A DNA stretch of 64,000 bases from Notospermus geniculatus (Eukaryota; Nemertea; Pilidiophora; Heteronemertea; Lineidae): NCBI GenBank assembly GCA_002633025.1, contig NMRB01002833.1:9470-73469 (forward strand), read 5' to 3'. The notes beneath the pieces were generated by a model. It was given only the letters and a program-made list of their open reading frames with translations, ran no database searches and had not been told where the DNA came from. The position numbers were made by a program, and so were the translations under genes. Below, piece after piece: positions 10,766 to 21,330 of this stretch (position 1 is the stretch's first letter; every line of letters starts with the position of its first letter).

Positions 10766-11280
10766 TGACAGTTATTTCATATTTTCAAACTACGAGTTGC
10801 ATCTGTACGCTCTCTAGCATGTTCCCATACAGTACAGGTCACAATTGACATCCCTAAATTCGCGCAAGTTAAGAGTAAGTCACTCGTAATTTACGCAACA
10901 ACTCACGAGCTATGATACCCGTAACTTACGAGGGGAGTTACGCAGTGAGTTACGCGAATTTCGCTAGCTACGCAGTGATTTACGAGGCGAGTTACACGAT
11001 TTGGGCGAGTTACGTGGTGAGTTACGCGAAACCAAAGCCGTAAGTTACGCGTACCTTACGAGTAACTTACGCAAAGCTGTACGGATGTCAGTTGTGACCT
11101 GTACTGTACATCTGGTCAATCTCCACCGCCAGTATGATCATTGGAAGGCTCTTCGTCATTGCCAAGCTTATCAACATTAATAGAAAATGCATTAGCCCTA
11201 CTACGAGTATACTCGTAGATGGCAATGAGGAGGACATCTGTGACTACAAGTATGCTCATAGCTGGCAGTCAAAGTGTTAA
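10766..11280 (+). mobile_element. piggyBac-like MITE (TTAACACGTTGACTGCC ends), copy 1, interrupted
   Basis: Homologous to 31336-31639 and, inverted, to 29082-29390. The right end ctggcagtcaaagtgttaa finishes in TTAA (11277-11280). The left end is decayed. It is split by a Tc1/mariner-like MITE at 10830-11106. Its terminal TTAA is shared with the next element. Confidence 0.65.
10830..11106. mobile_element. Tc1/mariner-like MITE with GTTACG-word interior, copy 1
   Basis: Ends CAGTACAGGTCACAATTGAC inverted, flanked by TA (10828-10829 and 11107-11108). The interior is built from repeated gttacg, cgtaac and close variants such as gagttacgc. Uninterrupted relatives of the host element (TA at 29263-29264, near 31466 for the other) show the target before insertion. 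No transposase. Confidence 0.85.
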
Positions 11281-11574
11281 AGGTGCTCTAGTTCGAATCG
11301 TAAACATTACGGTTCGTTATGGTTGATTACAATAGTTATTTTTCCTTGGACAGGTGGCAGCACCGTGTATACCAAAACATTAATGTTATCTATTTTTATA
11401 TCTATCTTGATAAATATTCTTGTAACTGAAATATATTTATGATTTTATGCGCAAAAACAAACAAAAAGTTGTGAAAGGCGAGATTTAATTCGATTTTATC
11501 TGATTTGTTGGTACCAGAAGTTGACAATAGGTGGCACACCGTAATGTTTACAATTCGAACTACAGCACCTTTAA
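11277..11574. mobile_element. piggyBac-like MITE (TTAAAGGTGCTCTAG ends), copy 1
   Basis: Starts TTAAAGGTGCTCTAGTTCGA and ends with the inverse, GAACTACAGCACCTTTAA. Both ends include TTAA, the piggyBac-type target. Near-identical copies are at 39618-39915 and 42005-42313. The left TTAA is also the right TTAA of the preceding element. Confidence 0.85.
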
Positions 11575-12069
11575 CCCAAACACCATCCATCAAAACATGC
11601 TCCACTCTCCATCAGGGATCAGAAATCGTATCCTAAATCACGGCTCGTTTTTATCTCCATGAAAAATTGAACAAAGTCCTCATCAAAACAAACATAGCAG
11701 CAGATGGGAGAAATAATTTATGAGCCGTTGCCTGATAGAATACTGATACCAAAGTATCTTATGTTATCACCAAAGCTGCTTTTCTGCGGAAATGTTCAGT
11801 TCAAATGCATCCGATGGGAAATGGCCAGAAATGGTGAATTTTCCAATGAATGATTCTTTTGCTGGCGTTATCTCTCCTGACGGCGGACATCCACTTTACA
11901 ATTCACACATTGATGACAATTCAACTAAGCAGCAGAGATGATAAAGCATGGATGATATGTCCCCCAACATGGCACGGACCTCAACCCAGCCATGCCAACA
12001 ACAGAACAACATGTTCAACTTCAATGATTTGGGAGAGATAACAAGAGTATTCAAGACAACTGGCTGCAA
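11575..12069. other. Unassigned non-coding DNA
   Basis: No gene or repeat recognised. Confidence 0.35.
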
Positions 12070-12798
12070 AGCCTAGCGTACATCGGCCTTGCGAATGGAA
12101 GCAACTGAACGCAACAGTCGCTATCGATGTACGCGTTCCGCGCACATCGGTTACGACAGGTTATTGCGGCAACCCAGTCTTCAATCTGAAGCGCTCACAT
12201 GCGACAGGCAATAGACGAATCCCAAATTCCCAGATCTGCACACTTCCGCCGAAATTGTAAACAGAACCTCGACCTGAAACCAGCTGACGTGACGCAATCC
12301 ATGTTTCAGTAATGGTTGAGTCTGATGCAACGTCGTCAAACTCACTGTCGTCGCATGGTTGTGGGGTCCTCTGCGTCACATCATTCAGTTTCAGACCGAG
12401 GTTCTGTTTACAATTTCGGCGGAAGTGCACAGATCTTTCTCGTTTCCGTTAATTTGGGATTTGTCTATGGTATTGAATGCTACACGGAAGTTGATGCCTT
12501 CTGGTTGGACCACTCGGGAGTCTTATTGTGGTCACATGATTCCACCACGTGACCAGGTGTGCTCCACAAACGAGGAAATTCATTGCCAGCGCGCCTACAT
12601 CGAAAGCAACTGAAGACGACTAGAAGCAACCGTCGAGGCAACGAGTAGAACATGAGCAACTGGCTGGAACTAGTGGCAACGGTCGGCCTTTTTGAGCATC
12701 TGATCAGTTGCTGCTGGTTCCAGATAGTAGCCAACCGTTGCCGGAAATGCCTTGCCGGTTAAATTGCCTCCAGTTGCAAGGCCGATGTACGCCAGGCT
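12070..12798. mobile_element. Harbinger-like MITE (AGCCTAGCGCACATCG ends), copy 1
   Basis: Left end AGCCTAGCGTACATCGGCCT, right end GGCCGATGTACGCCAGGCT. Flanks are caa and taa, close to the 3-bp TAA duplication that is exact in copies at 31691 and 43406. The interior holds the motif gcaacggtcggcaacgag or its variants, shared by all copies. It is enlarged by a second element at 12212-12467. Confidence 0.8.
12212..12467. mobile_element. TA-type MITE nested in the Harbinger-like copy
   Basis: Ends TAGACGAATCCCAAATT and the inverse AATTTGGGATTTGTCTA. The whole element is a near palindrome around a region of aatggttgagtctgatgc. The uninterrupted copy at 31691-32207 reads gacaggcaatgatactgaat at this point. 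A related copy is at 19106-19351. The TA target suggests Tc1/mariner. Confidence 0.75.
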
Positions 12799-13261
12799 TA
12801 ACGAGTCAACATGCTTTTTCATCGGCCACACTTTACTGGCTATGAGAGGCATAACTCACGCAATTCACCTCGGCTTCAACATTTTTATTTTTTTCATGGC
12901 TATATTGCTATCTGTCAATCATATTGAGGTCTGACCCACAGGTATGAGGCAACCGATAAACAAGATAACAACTCATATTTCAACACGTCTGATCACTGCG
13001 AATTGAAATTTACAAATCTACCTCACCTTCAGATGAAAAATAAGTAAACACACAGGTGTAAATATCTGGTGATCATGGTGGTGGTGATTTCAGGTCATAC
13101 CAATAGAGGGCCCAAGAGCAAGAGAATGGCAGAGCTAGATTTTAATTGGGTATACATTTCCGACAGATGTTTCTTTTCTGAAGTGGAGCGGGTTATTCAA
13201 GTTACCAGAAGCAAGATTATCTGGTGCATTAGTTAAACCTCCTCAGATACCTTATGTTAAT
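12799..13261. other. Unassigned non-coding DNA
   Basis: No gene or repeat recognised. A 60-codon plus-strand frame here has no support. Confidence 0.35.
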
Positions 13262-13579
13262 GTTAAAGTTAAGGGTTTATAATCTGATATCAACAACGGT
13301 AGAGGTTATCGTCCGACTTTACACTTTAACCCCAGTCTGTCCTGAAACCTTTCAGTAGAACTCAGGTGAGCTGCTCATTCAGCGCTACAATCTAGTGTTT
13401 TGCCAGAGGGGAGGGGGACAGGGGGGGATATCACCCCCTTAAAAACTCAAAATATGTGTTTTTGACCAAGAATTCTGTCAAATTTTCTCTTTACCCCCCC
13501 CTCAAAAAAATTCCTGGGGGAAACACTGCAATTGAGCATTTCTGACTGGTACCCATTTATACACCTGGGTGGAGAGAGG
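13262..13579 (-). mobile_element. SINE family 1, minus strand, headless and interrupted
   Basis: Matches the body of the SINE at 3025-3317 in reverse, from the tail (gggtttataatctgatatc) to the ggtggagagagg block. The tRNA-like head is missing; other sequence begins at 13580. A hAT5-like MITE interrupts it at 13393-13528. Confidence 0.75.
13393..13528. mobile_element. hAT5-like MITE inside the SINE
   Basis: Ends (T)AGTGTTTTGCCAGAGG and CCTGGGGGAAACACTG. Flanks caatc (13388-13392) and caatt (13529-13533) fit a 5-bp duplication, and the SINE sequence resumes in register after it. A related end is at 18387 (cagtgtttccgccagagg). Confidence 0.75.
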
Positions 13580-13589
13580 ATCATCCATT

Positions 13590-13815
13590 GAGTGTAGTAA
13601 GTAGACACGGTTCAGTTCGCCGTGCGTCAGGTTTACACTGCACATTTGGTCGGGGTAGCGTACTCGGTCTTGACCGAGACCACCTGCGGGTCTTGCTACG
13701 GTTCGCTTGTGGTCCGGACCAGGTACGCTTGGCAGGTTCACACTGCCACTTTTTTTGCCGTACCATACTTGGCCCTGTCCGAGTTCACTTGATTTTTTGC
13801 AGTGTAAACACGGCT
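13590..13815. mobile_element. Harbinger-like MITE fragment (AGCCGTGTTTACACTG end)
   Basis: Related in inverted orientation to 30309-30700. The right end cagtgtaaacacggct is clear and is followed by ata. The left end looks truncated. The interior alternates strings such as ggtccggacc and gtttacactgc. Confidence 0.55.
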
Positions 13816-14272
13816 ATAGATAATTGGCCAGATCAAGTTGCCAAATTCCTAGAGAGGGTACAGCACAAATGTTGACAAAACGCAGCAAAATCCGACGACA
13901 CCAACTTAATGTCACGTCAGTCCCCCCTTACTTAATTGATAAACTAGAGCGTAAAAAATCTGAATCCACTTTTCAAAGTGTTCTTTCATTTCTCTGACAT
14001 AGATCCATTACACATCGACAAATTAAATGAAGAAAAAAAGCGTAACTAGAGTGTTTCACAGGTATCACACGTTAGTTATAACAGGATATTAACATCGTAT
14101 ACTACGAAATACAATCTAGGAGAAATTTAATTGGATGTTGGAGCGGGAGATAAATCACGAAGTCCATGGATACAGGGGATGTAAGAAATGTTAACGAGAG
14201 TTGTAGAGACAGGCAGTGGAAATAACGAGAGAATAGGCTGATGCTTCTAACGTGGCTTGAATTCTCGTCATC
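13816..14272. other. Unassigned non-coding DNA
   Basis: No gene or repeat recognised. Confidence 0.35.
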
Positions 14273-14277
14273 AGAAT

Positions 14278-14743
14278 CACGGTGTACAATCAACCTTGCC
14301 GTACAGCTACGGGAGAAAGTTCCGGTCACATACGCTTGGCAAAGCTGAGATTCCAAATTACTATAAATACCACTGCTAAGGGCAAAATGACAGTCCTAGG
14401 TGAACGAATACACTATAAAAGGCATGCTGCTGTAATATCTCCCAGAAATTCGCAGGAGAACGCATCGAAAATCGGCAATTTTAAAATGAACTGTACGGCT
14501 GCGGGAGAATTAGACTTCTCCCGTAGCCGAGTTCATTTTAAAATTGCCGATTTTCCATGCGTTCTCTTGCGAATTTCTGGGAGATATTGCAGCAGCTAGG
14601 CTTTTTTAGTGTATTCATTCGCCTTGGGTTATCATTTTGCCCTTAGCATGGTATTTATAGTGATTTGGAATCTCAGCTTTGCCAAGCGTATGTGGCCGGA
14701 ACTTTCTCCCGCAGCTGTACGGCAAGGTTGATTGTACACCGTG
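14278..14743. mobile_element. 466-bp palindromic element, Transib-like ends
   Basis: Nearly the whole element is one inverted repeat with arms of about 230 bp, centred near 14511 (gggagaattagacttctccc). It begins CACGGTGTACAATC and ends GATTGTACACCGTG. It is flanked by agaat at 14273-14277 and 14744-14748, an exact 5-bp duplication. A 5-bp duplication plus a CACNNTG terminal heptamer is the Transib/RAG pattern. I see no A-rich nonamer after it, so membership is an inference. No transposase. Confidence 0.75.
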
Positions 14744-14748
14744 AGAAT

Positions 14749-15077
14749 GCACGGCTCTGAATTGCTAACAGTCCCCAACATTTAGGTTCCCGAAGCCACC
14801 ACTAGGGCTAGAAGGTTTCGACACTGGCTGCCATTTTATTGCTGACGTCATTGTAGGAGTCCATTTTCTCGTAAAATTTCATTCTCCCGGGCTAAAAAAC
14901 GGCCATTTTGAGCTTTGTTACAGATCTGCAGCACATACAAACATTCTCATCAAGAAACTTCCTCGGTGTTGCCATTCCGCGCGATACGGCATGTTCGATT
15001 ACATTTAGCACCCACTTAGCTATGGGTACTACTCCATTCTAAAAACTAGATGTAACGCAATCGGGGCGATTGCAAGT
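14749..15077. other. Unassigned non-coding DNA
   Basis: No gene or repeat recognised. Confidence 0.35.
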
Positions 15078-15946
15078 ATGCCCCCGCTCTGGTGCATCAC
15101 GCTGAATATCGGGTCAGCTGTTCTTGAGTCACGATCCGGAATGCAAAAACAAAGATGTCTTCCTGGCAGCCATATTGAATATTGGGTCACAACTAAAATC
15201 GATAGGGAACCTCCCCCGATCCAGCCCATTACACCATACAAATATGGAATAAATCAGGCAACCCGTTCTTGAGTTACGGTACGGAATGCTAAAACCAACA
15301 TGTCTTCCTGGCGGCCATATTGAATATCAGGTCGCAACCAAAATCGATAGGGAACCTCCCCCGATGGGCCCCATTACACCATGCAAATATGAGATCAATC
15401 GGGCATTCCATTCTTGAGTTATGGTCCGGAATGCTAAAACCAAGATGTCTTCCTGGCGGCCATATTGAATATCGGGTCGCAACAAAAATCGATAGGGAAC
15501 CTCCCCCGATCGACCCCATTAAACCACGCAAATATGAGATCAATCAGGCATTCCGTTCTTGAGTTATGGTCCGGAATGCTAAACCCAAGATGTCTTCCTG
15601 GCGGCCATATTGAATATCGGGTCGCAACCAAAATCGATAGGGAACCTCCCCTGATCCACCCCATTACATCACGCAAATATGAGATAAATCGGGCAACCCG
15701 TTCTTGAGTTACGGTCCAGAATGCAAACTCCAAGATATCCTCCTGGCGGCCATATTGAATATCGGATCGCAACCAAAATCGATAGGGCACCTCCTCTGAT
15801 CCACCCGGTTACACCACAGAAATATGAGATCAATCCGACAACCTGTTCTTGAGTTATAGTCCGGAATAGGATGCGGCGGCGGCGGACGCGGAAACCAACT
15901 GAGAACATAATGCCCCCATCTCAACTTTGTTGAGCGGGGGCATAAT
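15078..15946 (+). mobile_element. Helentron-like element with 145-bp tandem array, locus 3
   Basis: About five to six tandem units of 144-146 bp occupy 15100-15880; the phrase catattgaatatcgggtcgc recurs at about 15170, 15314, 15459, 15604 and 15750. ATGCCCCCGCTC at 15078-15089 is inverted at the 3' end as GAGCGGGGGCAT, where it also forms a hairpin (about 15909-15946). A short CGGCGGCGGACGC tract precedes the hairpin. Open frames across the array are by-products of the repeat. Confidence 0.65.
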
Positions 15947-16482
15947 AATCTGTGATGTCAACATAATGACCTATAAATAGATCCGCGGCAACTTTTATGC
16001 CGCAAAGATGGCAGCCAGTGCACTTAAAACAGCCTTCTCGCCCTAGTGGTGGCTTCGGGAACCAAAATGAGTCCCCATCTGGTATTTACTTCTAAAACTG
16101 GCTAATATTGAACACGAGCAAATCCTCGTCAACCTCCTGGAGTCAATAACCCAGTCAAGGATGTACTTCCACAGTCAAAAGGTCTCCTTAAAGTGTTATG
16201 AAGGACCGTAAGAGAGATTCTGGAGTGTATGTTCAATACTGGCTCATTAGAGTTCAAATCATTAACTCGGCGCAGATCCAATTTGAGTGTGTTGTGCTAC
16301 AAACACGTTTTTGATGTTATTTGAGATGTATTTTCACGAGACATGTATATATGTAGTAATACTAAATACAGACAAATCATGGTTCATGAAACCCGGCAGC
16401 AGAAAAAATTTTGCCAATAGCACTGCGCGGTTTGACGGTGGTGGAAATCATTGGCAGCCATATTGAACCACATACAGTAAAC
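15947..16482. other. Unassigned non-coding DNA
   Basis: No gene or repeat recognised. Confidence 0.35.
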
Positions 16483-16600
16483 CCTCGCTATAAGTTATAG
16501 CATGTACGTAATAGTGAGGTACGTTATAATACGTACCTCACTATTACGTACATGTACTCCCGGATATTTATTATAACGTACATTTTCCATGGACCCCAAA
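16483..16600. repeat. Perfect 24-bp-arm hairpin with Tc1-like end
   Basis: The arm at 16501-16524 (begins CATGTACGTAATAGTGAGG) is exactly inverted at 16531-16554 around the loop tataat. The flanking acagtaaaccctcgctataa at 16482-16501 looks like a Tc1/pogo-type terminal repeat. At 16700-16790 there are also repeated aaaccctcgg and cctcgggttt strings. Confidence 0.65.
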
Positions 16601-16934
16601 TTTTTATCCCAACCTTATTTCCTTGAAATCCCCGCACTCAGCCGATGATGCGTGTATACATGTACCTTGTACCAAACCCACTCGGGTGGAGCAAAAATTC
16701 CGTCCAAACCCTCGGCGAAGCGCCTCGGGTTTGGACTACATTTTAGCTCACGGGTTTGGTGTCGCAACCGAGACCCTCCGTCTCGGGTTTAATTCCTTAA
16801 GTATAGGGTTACAACATAAACCTTGCCTGAGAAGCAAGAAATGCTTAGGACTCCGTTTCATCACATAATTTACACAACTGATTCTAAGAAGACAAGCAAA
16901 ACAGCATGCGGTGCCAAAATACACTGGCTATATA

Positions 16935-17189
16935 CAGTACAGGTCACAATTGACATCCCTAAATTCGCGTAAGTTACGAGTAAGTCACTCGTAACTTACG
17001 CAACAACTCACGAGCGTAACTTACGAGGTGAGTTACGCGAATTTCGCTAGGTACGCAATGATTTACGAGGCGAGTTACGCGATTTTGGCGAGTTACGCAG
17101 TGAGTTACGCGAAACCAAAGCCGTAAGTTACGCATAACTTACGAGTAACTTGCGCGAAGCCGTAGGGATGTCAATTGTGACCTGTACTG
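16935..17189. mobile_element. Tc1/mariner-like MITE with GTTACG-word interior, copy 2
   Basis: Ends CAGTACAGGTCACAATTGAC and its inverse, flanked by TA at 16933-16934 and 17190-17191. At least six exact GTTACG words occur in about 190 bp of interior, plus CGTAAC and acttacg variants. Same family as 10830 and 32330. Confidence 0.88.
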
Positions 17190-17191
17190 TA

Positions 17192-17814
17192 TTTTGCCTC
17201 CTTTGACCCAAGGATGGTTTTAGCCAATTTCAGCAGACATAACACATGGAAAGTTATAACAGGCTGCACCTGAACTTAGCCCCAGGTTCGCACTACCTCG
17301 TAAAAAACTCAAACAATGCAAATGTTCACCCAACTGTTTGGATAGTATGTTTAGAACCTAAATCAGTAGACGAGCAAGTGTTTTTCCTACGAAGTGGGTT
17401 TAAATTCCCAGGTGCACTGACTAAACCTATGAAAGAAGTAATGAATATATATGTAGCCAATATTTGAGTCAGCAAAAAGTAGCTGTGAACTCACGTCAAG
17501 GTAGCCTACTGGCTAATGAACTGCTTTTGAGTTGCAGTTTCACTTTTAGTCAAGACTCGGGTGCTAGGCCTTATTTTGGAGTTCATGCCTTCGACGTCCC
17601 CCCCTCCCCCACCAAATATTTTTTTTATAAATAATTGCAACTTGGAATATTTGCAAAGCTGAATCTACGATATCCAAACAGCACTTTGCCACTTTGTGAG
17701 TGTTTGTGACATGAACACAGCATTATAGTTCGAGTGCATTCGTGGGAAAACTTACCAAGATTTACAAACCCTATATTTATATTTATATCTATATATTTAA
17801 ATATTTTGATGGGG
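17192..17814. other. Unassigned non-coding DNA
   Basis: A 73-codon frame at 17246-17467 has a protein-like composition but no recognisable family, no Kozak or splice context, and is not called. The rest shows no repeat. Confidence 0.35.
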
Positions 17815-17937
17815 ATTTGGCCTAGTGGTTAAGGCATGCTGCCCCGAGTGCTGTCGACTGATGCCTAATGTGAGGGTCTGAGGGTTCGAGTCCGGTAGGA
17901 AGCTATGTCTTTCACCTTTAGAAACCTGTTATTATTT
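17815..17937 (+). mobile_element. tRNA-derived SINE (family 2), split
   Basis: A box TGGCCTAGTGG (17818-17828) and B box GGTTCGAGTCC (17883-17893). The tail continues gaaacctgttattattt. A truncated copy at 46540-46628 continues tattatttcatg; here that junction is broken by the element at 17938-18928 and catg resumes after it. Confidence 0.7.
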
Positions 17938-18928
17938 CACCCCGGCGAATCAGTATCCTGGGCGCCGAGTCTTCGGCATGGCAAGTGCTGATTCCGAGTC
18001 CCGGTATTCCTGAATCCCGCGTGAAAAGAGACGACAGCGATGAGAATGCGACCTCTCCTGCTTCATCAGCATGGTAAGATTACTTGATCACACTTGCATT
18101 CGGATCTCAATATGCGTAGGAAATTATGCCAGCATTGATTAAGAAATCGGTTGCTCTTGACAGCGTCACGAAGCGAAAAACTTTGAATGCCTGGTGCGTG
18201 CCGTAGGCCTACTGACGGCGTCTGGCTGGCCGTGGCGATCAGATGCTTATATTTACAATATTCTGCAAATACATTCAAAACTAGAGCAATGTCGATGGGA
18301 AGCCCATCGCATATCTCCCCGCTTTCGACAGGAAGTAATGGTGACATGGTTATTTTTCCTGTGTCTTTCATATATTGACCCTGGCAGTGTTTCCGCCAGA
18401 GGGGGGGATGGGGGGGATGAATCCCCTCCTCAAAAATTTCAAGGAGGGGATATCCCCCCCTCAAGTTTGCAGACTAACCTTTTTCAAATATCACTATTTT
18501 CACTTCAGTAGTGTTTTTCTTTAATTTGTCACATTTCAAATGCAATTTTCATGCAGAAGGAATTGCATTTTGGAGTGTAAAAAATGACTCTGGAGGCCAT
18601 TTTTAACCCCCAAAGTTCTGAAAGAAAAAATTTTTCGAAAAAAAAATTTTTTTTTTGAAATTTTTTTTTCTCCCNAACAATATCTCCCCGACTTTTTTCA
18701 AAAAGCGGGGAGATAATAAGCAACTGATTACGGCAGGTTATTCACTCTAGATCCGAATGCACTGCAAAAATCTTACACTTACTGTGGCATTTGGGAGCTT
18801 GAACATCTTTTTATGGCCCTTCCTCGGGCGAGGACGCCATTTTGCGCGGGATTCAGGAAGACATGGACACGGAATCAGCACTTGCCATGCCGAAGACTCG
18901 GCGCTCAGGATACTGATCCGCCGGTGTG
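17938..18928. mobile_element. 991-bp element with ~85-bp terminal inverted repeats
   Basis: Left end CACCCCGGCGAATCAGTATC and right end GATACTGATCCGCCGGTGTG are inverted, and the match extends about 85 bp. It is flanked by tattt at 17933-17937 and 18929-18933, an exact 5-bp duplication inside a SINE. The interior carries hAT-like sequence from about 18387 (cagtgtttccgccagagg) and an N at 18675. Superfamily unknown. Confidence 0.7.
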
Positions 18929-19105
18929 TATTTCATGTTCTTTGATGATGCACTTGTTTATTCCTGAACATGCCACTGCTTGATATAGGGAAGTTCCGCA
19001 CGTACCATGATGGCTGAGCTGGCATTCTCACCACGAAAATCATCACGCTTTTAGCATTGTTCAATTTTGTCCCTGATTTTTCGCTTTTTCCTCTCATGTA
19101 ATCTA

Positions 19106-19351
19106 TAGACGTCTCTCGAATTCGCAGATCTGTGGACTTCATCAGCTGAAATTGCAACCACAACCTCAATCTGAAAGCAGCTGACGTGACGCAATCCATG
19201 ATTCAGCAATGGTGGACTCGACGCAATGTCATCAAAGTCACTGTCGCGGGGTTCTCTGCGTCACGTCATTCAGTTTCAGATCGAGGTTGCGTTGCGATTT
19301 CAGCGGATGTGTGCAGATCTTTCTCGTTAACGTCAATTTGAGATTTATCTA
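19106..19351. mobile_element. TA-type MITE, copy 2
   Basis: Related to 12212-12467. Begins TAGACGTCTCTCGAATTCG and ends AATTTGAGATTTATCTA. The interior shares agctgacgtgacgcaatcca and its inverse. Confidence 0.65.
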
Positions 19352-19886
19352 TTGATACATTCAAAATCATCTGGGGTCAAAGCATGTCCCTAATTAAGAA
19401 ACTTGAACCCCCCAAACTTATATTCTGTGTTCATATCACCTCATAGTTCAAATCACTTTAGGCTCAAACTTAGAAGTCAGTCGTCACCTTTCTTCGTAAG
19501 TACTGGGTACTTAACATTTAGACGACATATCAAATGTTGCCGTCTTATACGAGCATTATGCTATTTCTTCTTGATATCATAATCGATGCGCATCATTATT
19601 AGCTTCGAGTAACATGTAACACTCTGATGTGAAAAGCAATCAAAAGTAAAAGATCTCATAGACAGGATCGTGTAGCACTAACTCAATTAGGCGGGAAATT
19701 GCCGAGCAAAGGCAAAGAGGAAGTCACTTAACCCTTGGTGGCCAGGGCAGGTGAATACTTTCTTAGAACACTGCTTTGGAAGCGGCACTCCAGCTGGCTT
19801 ATTAGCGTGGTGTCATGGAAGTCATCAAAAGCCATATCTGATACCTGTGACCTAGGAGTACATGTGTGCAAAGTCATTGCAGAACA
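19352..19886. other. Unassigned non-coding DNA
   Basis: No gene or repeat recognised. Confidence 0.35.
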
Positions 19887-19894
19887 TGCCAACC

Positions 19895-20444
19895 TAGTCT
19901 CGCGCAGCCAGCCGTTTAGTTCCGCAGTATTGCTACACAAATGTCTGGCACATAACACCGTTATTGCTGTTATACAGTGCATTGTGGGTATTGTTGTAGC
20001 AGGTCACGTGACATAAAATGTCTGCTTCCATTATTGGATTATATTTCACCTCACAACCTTCCAAAATGTCTGAATCTGGCGATGAATCGATTTGTGAAGT
20101 GATCTGAGAAAGCGTCTTGGACAGCATCAACTTATTGGAGTTGAATTTCAGGCTGACAACTAAGCAGGAATTGTGTAACCGTATGGAAGACGAGGTCGAG
20201 AAAATCAAACTGACATTATATGGTCGTCACCATGATGAGATCACATGATCACCTCTCTTGCCCAATCAGCAGCCGGATTGTGATTTTCAAATGGAGGATG
20301 GGAATGAATGACTAGCTCTGTCCCTGATTAGCCAATCATCATCTAGACCAGGATCTTGGTGTGCTCATAACAGAAAAAGTGGCGTTATGACCAGACGATT
20401 ATCGGATCCCCAGATTCGAAACAGCGGCTGGGTGACCGAGACTA
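19895..20444. mobile_element. hAT-like MITE (TAGTCTCGCGCAGCC ends), copy 1
   Basis: Starts TAGTCTCGCGCAGCC and ends GGCTGGGTGACCGAGACTA. It is flanked by the exact 8-bp direct repeat tgccaacc (19887-19894, 20445-20452), the hAT-type target duplication. A shorter copy lies at 26649-26749. No transposase. Confidence 0.82.
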
Positions 20445-20457
20445 TGCCAACCTCGTC

Positions 20458-20847
20458 ATTTTAGACAAACTTTGAACTCCGTGACCTTGAAAAGTAGGTC
20501 AAATCATGTCAAGGATATCGAACGATTGTACTGAACATAATTTAGTGCAAGTGGCAGCCATCGATTCAACATTCAGGTGAAAAATTGCCTGACGAAATAA
20601 CTGGCAAAAAACCACCTTGCAACACATACATCAGATCACATCCTGACATCGTAATTTTAGACAAACTTTGACCTCAGTGACCTTGAAAAGTAGGTCAAAT
20701 CATGTCAAGGATATCGAACGATTGTACTGAACAGGAGGTGTCACTGAGTTTAGTACAAGTAGCAGCAATCGATTCAACATTCAGGTGAAAAATTGCCTGA
20801 CGGAATAACCAGCAAAAATCACCTTGCAACACGTACATCAGATCACT
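20458..20847 (+). repeat. Tandem duplication, unit ~195 bp
   Basis: The block beginning attttagacaaactttga is repeated at about 20655 with few changes. Each unit contains tgaccttgaaaagtaggtca, also present at 6110 in the Helentron-like locus 1, so this may be part of a related tandem-repeat element. No ends were found. Confidence 0.75.
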
Positions 20848-21330
20848 GCGCAAAATCAAGAACCGATGCCCTCGCTAACATAACTCCCTGATCCACGGAA
20901 AGACAAATTACACGTCTGATCCTTCCTTATACAAGTAAACACAATAGGTGATCTATCATCATCAATAGCTTATCTTCATGGCTCAGGTGACTCTGAAATA
21001 TTCACAACATTGCCTAATAAAACACAAGCCCAAGGAAAACAAGTCGTTTTTGTTAAACTCAAAACTGCCAGAGGGATTTTCCTGGTTTTTGCCCCGGACA
21101 TACAGCTAGTTCATTTTCATTTCGAATGCATGAACACGAAGCTGAGACTCCTACACGCCATGGCTAATGTTAGTTGATTAAGTTTAGGAAGTGTTTCGTG
21201 TTCAAAATCAAATATGCTGATCTTAAGATGTCGAGGGAAAGAAGCAGAATAGGTTTTTACGTTGAGTACCATGTTGGACAGGAATGATGACCTTAGCAGC
21301 TCGCTATCCTGTGTGCTCTATGAAAATGAA
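20848..21330. other. Unassigned non-coding DNA
   Basis: No gene or repeat recognised. Confidence 0.35.

Noticed and set aside
15100-15880. CRISPR array
   Set aside because: Units are contiguous 145-bp tandem repeats without unique spacers, in eukaryotic repeat context.
17246-17467. 73-codon frame with protein-like composition
   Set aside because: No family recognised and no conservation evidence within the window; left uncalled.
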